Of a stretch of 64,000 bases of DNA, positions 59,548-64,000 are shown piece by piece. The DNA is from Conexibacter sp. CPCC 205762. GTDB taxonomy: Bacteria > Actinomycetota > Thermoleophilia > Solirubrobacterales > Solirubrobacteraceae. The notes under the pieces were generated by a model, which was given only the letters and a program-made list of their open reading frames with translations, was not told where the DNA came from and searched no databases. The translations under genes were made by a program, and so were the position numbers. The DNA lies in assembly GCF_030646155.1 (NCBI RefSeq), contig NZ_JAUTDN010000002.1, positions 248,001-312,000 of the forward strand, read 5' to 3'. How positions within the stretch are numbered: position 1 is the stretch's first letter; every line of letters starts with the position of its first letter.

Positions 59548-62517
59548 CTAGGCGTCGAGGCCGAGCCGGTGGGCGACCGCGGCCGCCTGCGTGCGCGAGC
59601 GCACATCGAGCTTCGCGAGGATCCGCGAGACGTGGACGCTCGCCGTCTTCTCGGCCATGAACAGCTCGCCGCCGATCTCGCGGTTGGTCGCGCCCGCGGC
59701 GACGAGCGCGAGCACCTGGCGCTCGCGCGGGGTCAGGCCGAAGGGATCGTCGCCGCTGATCTCGGCGTCGACGACCGTGGCGGCGGGAAGGGCCTCGGGG
59801 TCGAGCGTCAGCCGCGCGCGTGCGGCCAGCGTCTCGACCTCGCCGTGCAGCCACGCCGCGCCGAGCCGCCGCGTGATCTCGCAGGCCGCCCGCACCGCCG
59901 CTGTCGCGCGCTCGCGCTCGCCCGCCAGCGCCGCCGCCTCGGCCTCGCGCCAGCGCGCGTAGGCGACCGCGTACGGCCGCTCCAGCGACGCCCACTCCTC
60001 CGCGGCCAGCTCCCACAGACCGGGATCGTCCTCACCACGGGCGCGCGCCTCCTCGGCGCGCGCAGTCGTCAGCTCCGCCACCAGCGGTGCCCGCTCTATC
60101 TCGGCGCCGGCCTCGACCCGCGCCAGCAGCAGCTCGCAGCGCAGCCGCGCCTCGCGCTCGCCGTCGCGGTCGTCGCGGTCACGCGCGCGCTGGGCGGCGT
60201 CGGCCTCGATCCGGATCCCGACCGCCGAGACGCCCGACACCTGCGTGATGTCGTCGGAGCAGAACTCGATCCGGTCGAGCGCCTGGTCGACGGCGGCGCG
60301 CGCGCCCGCAAGATCGCCCTCGCGCCGCGCCAGCTCGCCGCGCAGCGCGCCGAGCGGCCCGAGCAGCTGCGGCTCGGTCGAGTCGCGCGCGAGCCGCTCG
60401 GTCGCGTCCAGCTCGTCGCGCGCGAGCTGATGCTCGCCGCGGCCGAGCGCCAACTCCGCTCGCCGCAGGTGCTTGTGCATCAGCGTCGTGCCGGAGTGGC
60501 GGCGGCCGACGCCGTCGAGATAGCCGGCGGCCTGCTCCCAGTCGCCGATCGCGAACGCGTAGGCGGCCGAGTCGAGCGACAGCCAGTCCATCTGCCGCCC
60601 GAGCCCGATCAGCTCCTTGCGGCCGCAGTCGGCGGTCTCCAGCGCCTCGCGCGAGCGGCCGGTCGCGTGCAGGATGTCGGCGAGGTTGCCGTGCGAGGTG
60701 CCGAGCTCGTCGAGCAGGCCGTGGGCGCGGGCGGTCGCGAGCGCCTCGCGCAGTCTCGCCTCGCCGTCGTCCGCGTAGCCGAGCCCGACGAGCGAGATCC
60801 CGAGCGCGTTCCCGAGCCGGCTGGCGACGGCGTGGTCGCCCATCTCCTGCGCCAGCGCCAGCGCGCCCGAGCCCAGCTCGATCGCCTCGCGGTAGCGCGA
60901 CTGCAGCATCCGCACGCGCGCCTTCGCGGCCAGCAGCGCGACCCGCTCCGGCGTCCGCTCGCCCGGCTCCAGCAGCGCCAGCGCGCGGTCGATCGTCGCG
61001 ACCGCCTCGTCGGGCCGGTTGAGGTGCCACTGCGGCCGCTGCAGCCGCTCCAGCAGCGAGGCCGCCAGCCGCGGCTGCTGCTGCTCGTCGATGAGCGACA
61101 GCGCCTTGCGCAGCAGCGCCTCCTGACGCTGGAAGTCGCCCTCGCAGTCGGCCGCGTGCTGGGCCGCCCGGCGCAGCAGGTCGATCTGGTCGACCCCCTC
61201 CGGCCGCTGCTGCTCGGGCACCTGCTCCCAGAACTCCAGCGCCCGCTCCAGCAGTGTCGCCGCCTCGCCGATCGCGTTGACGCGCTCGGCGGCGTCGGCG
61301 GCGCGGACGGTCGCCGCCAGCGCCGCGGCGTGGTCGCCGGTGTGGTGCCAGTGATGGGCGACCTGCGCGGCGAGGTGGGCGTCCGGCACCTGCTGGCCGG
61401 CGATCCGCTCCTCCAACGCGCGCGCGAGCGTGCGGTGCAGCTCGGTCCGCTCGCCCGGCAGCAGATCGTCGAGCAGCACCTCGCGCAGCAGCGCGTGGCG
61501 GAAGCGGTAGCGGTCGTCGGAGTCGGCGACGACGATCGCGCTCGCGACCGCCTCGCGCAGCGCGTCGCGCAGGGCGCGCGCGTCGAGCGTGCTCGTCGCC
61601 GACAGCAGCTCGTGGTCCATCGCGCTGGCGACCAGCAGCCGCAGCAGCTCCTGCGCGTCAGGCGAGAGCCGCTCGATCCGCAGCATCAGCGCGTCGCGCA
61701 GCGTCGGCGGCAGCGTGCCGCGGCCGTCGAGCCCGGCGGCGAGGATCTCCTCGGTGAAGAGCGGGTTGCCCTCGCTGCGCACGTGGACGCGGTCGACCAG
61801 GCCGTTGTCGGGCGGCGAGCCGAGGATCTCCGCCAGCTGCTCGCCCAGCTCCGCGCGCGTGAACGGCTCCAGCTGCAGGCGCCGGGTCGCGGGGTCGCGC
61901 TCCAGCTCGGCCAACAGCGGCCGCAGCGGATGGCGGCGATGCAGCTCGTCGGAGCGGTACGTCGCGACGACCGCCATCCGCTCGGTGCAGAGCGTGCGCG
62001 CGAGGAAGGTGAGGAAGCCGCGCGTCGAGCGGTCGGCCCAGTGCAGGTCCTCGATCATGAGCAGCACCGGCGTCTCCTCGCCGAGCCGGTCCAGCAGCTC
62101 CAGCAGCGCCTCGAACAGGCGCCCCTGGACGGAGACGCCGTCGTCGTCGCTGCCGGGGCCGAGCGTCGGCAGGATCGACGCCAGCTCGGCGCGGAGCGGC
62201 GCCGGGAGGGCGTCGACGGCCGGGTCGCCGTCGCGCACGAGCGGGCGCAGCGCGCCGACCAGCGGGGCGTAGGCGAGCTCGCTCTCGCCGAGGTCGACGC
62301 AGTCGCCGCTCAGCACGCGCACGCCGTCGGCGCGGGCGCGGCGCGCCAGCTCGCTGAGCAGGCGCGACTTGCCGACGCCCGACTCGCCGGCGACGAACGC
62401 CAGCGACGGGCGCGCGTCGACCGCGTCGCGTACGACCGCCTCCAGCTGCGCCAGCTCGGCCGAGCGGCCGACCAGGCGGCTGCTGGTCATCCGTGTCGTC
62501 GTCGCCGCAGCCATCAC
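59548..62517 (-). CDS. Large ATP-binding LuxR-family transcriptional regulator (LAL type)
   Basis: 989 residues. An N-terminal STAND-type AAA ATPase (LVGRSAELAQLEAVV, Walker A AGESGVGKSRLL at about 42-54, Walker B VLLMIEDLHWADRSTRGFL) is followed by a long helical TPR-like sensor region (about 370-910). The C-terminal LuxR helix-turn-helix reads LTPRERQVLALVAAGATNREIGGEL...KTASVHVSRILAKLDV. Such regulators bind ATP and an effector and activate nearby operons. The start is GTG 62517 or the adjacent ATG. It is divergent from gpgS, which may be a target (inference). The long open frame on the opposite strand is an antisense artefact. Confidence 0.93.
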   Translation of the reverse strand: MMAAATTTRMTSSRLVGRSAELAQLEAVVRDAVDARPSLAFVAGESGVGKSRLLSELARRARADGVRVLSGDCVDLGESELAYAPLVGALRPLVRDGDPAVDALPAPLRAELASILPTLGPGSDDDGVSVQGRLFEALLELLDRLGEETPVLLMIEDLHWADRSTRGFLTFLARTLCTERMAVVATYRSDELHRRHPLRPLLAELERDPATRRLQLEPFTRAELGEQLAEILGSPPDNGLVDRVHVRSEGNPLFTEEILAAGLDGRGTLPPTLRDALMLRIERLSPDAQELLRLLVASAMDHELLSATSTLDARALRDALREAVASAIVVADSDDRYRFRHALLREVLLDDLLPGERTELHRTLARALEERIAGQQVPDAHLAAQVAHHWHHTGDHAAALAATVRAADAAERVNAIGEAATLLERALEFWEQVPEQQRPEGVDQIDLLRRAAQHAADCEGDFQRQEALLRKALSLIDEQQQPRLAASLLERLQRPQWHLNRPDEAVATIDRALALLEPGERTPERVALLAAKARVRMLQSRYREAIELGSGALALAQEMGDHAVASRLGNALGISLVGLGYADDGEARLREALATARAHGLLDELGTSHGNLADILHATGRSREALETADCGRKELIGLGRQMDWLSLDSAAYAFAIGDWEQAAGYLDGVGRRHSGTTLMHKHLRRAELALGRGEHQLARDELDATERLARDSTEPQLLGPLGALRGELARREGDLAGARAAVDQALDRIEFCSDDITQVSGVSAVGIRIEADAAQRARDRDDRDGEREARLRCELLLARVEAGAEIERAPLVAELTTARAEEARARGEDDPGLWELAAEEWASLERPYAVAYARWREAEAAALAGERERATAAVRAACEITRRLGAAWLHGEVETLAARARLTLDPEALPAATVVDAEISGDDPFGLTPRERQVLALVAAGATNREIGGELFMAEKTASVHVSRILAKLDVRSRTQAAAVAHRLGLDA

Positions 62518-62623
62518 CGTTCATGGTGGCAGGCGTGCGGGCGGCCGTCAGCGGGTAGCGGCAACGCGATGACCGATGTCTGCCTGCTGACCGCCGCCGC
62601 AGCCCGCTAACGTGGCCTCGCGC

Positions 62624-63565
62624 GTGACCGAACCGACCCGCGAGACGACCGTGCGCGACTGGCTCGCGCGGCGCAGCTACCGTGCCGAGGACTTCCCGCT
62701 CGCGCGCCTGCGCGAGCTGCGCGCGGGCGCTGGCGGGCGCGTGAGCGTCGTGCTGCCGACGCGTGAGGTCGCGACGACGATCGGGCCGATTCTCGAGCGG
62801 CTCGTGCCGCTGCGCGAGGCAGGGGTCGTCGACGAGCTGGTCGTCGTCGACGCCGCCTCCTCCGACGGCACCGCCGAGGTCGCCGCGGCTGGCGGCGCGC
62901 GCGTCGTGCAGGAGTCGTCGCTGCTGCCCGAGCACGGCCCGGCACGCGGCAAGGGCGACGCGCTCTGGCGCTCGCTGGCGGCGACCGACGGCGAGCTCGT
63001 CGTCTTCCTCGACTCCGACACCGAGGGCTTCGACGACCGCTTCCTGCGCGGCCTGCTCGGCCCGCTGCTGGCGGAGCCGCAGGTGGCGTTCGTGAAGGGC
63101 GCCTTCAGACGGCCGTTCAAGCTCGGCGACACGACCGTGCCCGACGGCGGCGGCCGCGTCACCGAGCTGGTCGCGCGGCCGCTGCTGAACCTCCACGCGC
63201 CGCAGCTGGCCGGCTTCGTGCAGCCGCTCGCGGGCGAGTTCGCCGGCCGCCGCACGCTGCTGGAGCAGCTCTCCTTCCCGGTCGGCTACGGCGTCGAGAT
63301 CGCGACGCTGATCGACGCCTGCCGCCTCGCCGGCCTCGACGCGCTCGCGCAGGTCGACCTGGGCGAGCGCCAGAATCGTCACCAGCCGCTGCGCGCTCTG
63401 AGCGCGATGGCCTACGCCGTGATGGTCGCCGCAGAGCGCCGCTTCGGCCGCCCCGAGCTCGACCCCGGCGCGCTGCTGCTGCCGCTCGACGGCGACGTCG
63501 AGCCGCGGCAGGTGCCGGTGCAGGAGCGCCCGCCGCTGGCGTCGCTGCGGCGCGAGGCGGCCTGA
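62624..63565 (+). CDS. gpgS: Glucosyl-3-phosphoglycerate synthase
   Basis: 313 residues of the GT81 / GpgS family, which transfers glucose from a nucleotide donor to 3-phosphoglycerate, the first step to glucosylglycerate and, in mycobacteria, methylglucose lipopolysaccharides. RVSVVLPTREVATTIGPIL, DELVVVDAASSDGTAEVAA, GKGDALWRSLAATDGELVVF and the metal-binding LDSDTEG (about residue 130) are characteristic, as is the C-terminal DLGERQNRHQPLRALS. The GTG at 62624 follows a TAACGT box (62608-62613); a GTG at 62612 overlaps that box and is less likely. Confidence 0.88.
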   Translation: MTEPTRETTVRDWLARRSYRAEDFPLARLRELRAGAGGRVSVVLPTREVATTIGPILERLVPLREAGVVDELVVVDAASSDGTAEVAAAGGARVVQESSLLPEHGPARGKGDALWRSLAATDGELVVFLDSDTEGFDDRFLRGLLGPLLAEPQVAFVKGAFRRPFKLGDTTVPDGGGRVTELVARPLLNLHAPQLAGFVQPLAGEFAGRRTLLEQLSFPVGYGVEIATLIDACRLAGLDALAQVDLGERQNRHQPLRALSAMAYAVMVAAERRFGRPELDPGALLLPLDGDVEPRQVPVQERPPLASLRREAA

Positions 63566-63569
63566 GCGC

Positions 63570-63590
63570 GGAGGCGCCAGCAGCGCCTCC
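63570..63590 (+). terminator. gpgS terminator hairpin
   Basis: A perfect 8-bp stem (63570-63577 with 63583-63590) with a 5-base loop lies five bases after the stop. Confidence 0.65.
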
Positions 63591-63731
63591 AGCGCCCGAG
63601 ACCATTCATCCCGAAATCTGCACCATCCGTCCAGCCGGAACCGCGACGCGCGCGTAGTCGCCAGGTCGGCGTGTCAGTTGAGGTCCGTCGCCGGACTTGG
63701 AACCGTATTTCAGGGGCATACGGTCTCCCGC

Positions 63732-64000
63732 ATGGGCTCGATCGGATTCGCGAAAGTCGTCAAGGGCGCGATGGCCGGGGCGCTGGTCGTCGCGGCGATC
63801 GGGGCCGGCGGCGGCTCGTCCGCGACCGCGGACGACGACGGCACCGGCGCCGCGCTCAGCTGGCTGTCGGCGCAGCAGGACGCGACGACGGGGCTCGTGC
63901 GCTCGTTCGAGATCCCCGCCGACGATCCCGACAGAGGGCTGGCGCCGCTCTCCTTCACCTACGACGACGCGCTCGCGGTCGTCGCCTTCACGGCGGCGGG
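63732..64000 (+). CDS. Exported protein, 5' part only (cut by window end)
   Basis: 89 codons are visible. The N-terminus MGSIGFAKVVKGAMAGALVV looks like a signal peptide with cleavage near SSATA (about residue 31). The mature start (ALSWLSAQQDATTGLVRSFE, then LSFTYDDALAVVAFTAAG) resembles the opening helices of secreted (alpha/alpha)6-barrel glycosidase-like proteins, in which a TYDxALAVxAFT segment is common; this is a weak resemblance. A TACGGT box (63719-63724) ends seven bases before the ATG. The rest lies outside the window, so the function is left open. Confidence 0.65.
   Translation, partial: MGSIGFAKVVKGAMAGALVVAAIGAGGGSSATADDDGTGAALSWLSAQQDATTGLVRSFEIPADDPDRGLAPLSFTYDDALAVVAFTAA

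Noticed and set aside
59545..62610. A 1021-codon plus-strand open frame opposite the LuxR-type regulator
   Set aside because: Low-complexity translation; the minus strand encodes a complete ATPase-TPR-LuxR protein.

Overview
The window is GC-rich chromosomal DNA from an actinobacterium, most likely class Thermoleophilia (Solirubrobacterales, Conexibacter-like). That placement is inferred from gene content and style: a single-copy primary sigma factor with a short N-terminus, FolE2, GpgS, many very short or leaderless 5' ends, and lineage-type exported proteins of unknown function. I saw no CRISPR array, insertion sequence, integrase, prophage or rRNA.

1-21 kb is mostly housekeeping and signalling. 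It holds a partial sensor kinase, fdhD, an ArsB-like permease, an FAH-family hydrolase, clpP, an alcohol dehydrogenase, a divergent ribbon-helix-helix / Doc-like pair sharing a palindrome, an ABC-2 exporter, pgsA, folE2, the primary sigma factor, tRNA-Tyr, a phosphatase-kinase-regulator operon, a YceI / FMN-reductase / TetR operon with two palindromic operators, a tiny membrane protein, a universal stress protein, a subtilase, tadA and tRNA-Ser.

21.2-49.2 kb is the unusual part. Two paralogous blocks, 21.2-30.6 kb and 41.2-49.1 kb, have the same gene order and orientation. Each has a (-) strand exported protein of about 255 residues, then a (+) array of about 200-residue exported four-cysteine proteins (three in block A; one plus a frameshifted copy in block B), then a (+) exported beta-propeller-like protein, then a (+) exported protein of about 939 residues built from four cysteine-paired repeats. 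I do not recognise a described function for this locus. Between the blocks lies a tightly packed operon for a sulfated or decorated glycan: a split transketolase, GT2, a TIGR03032-like protein, a sulfotransferase, an NAD-dependent epimerase, two glycosyltransferases and a YfhO-like membrane protein.

49.2-64 kb has a ROK repressor with a xylose/ribose-type ABC importer, a homocysteine methyltransferase behind a long inverted repeat, three more glycosyltransferases of the same paralogous family, a hemolysin III protein, an orphan four-cysteine exported protein with an extreme CTA leucine bias, a large LuxR-type ATPase regulator, gpgS, and the start of an exported protein running off the end.

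Two genome-style features recur. First, TAnnnT boxes lie 5-9 bases before the start codon, which suggests leaderless mRNAs. Second, TTGACA-N17/18-TAnnnT promoters precede the exported-protein genes. Several exported genes also favour codons that are rare in GC-rich DNA (AGA, CTA, ATA), unlike their neighbours.
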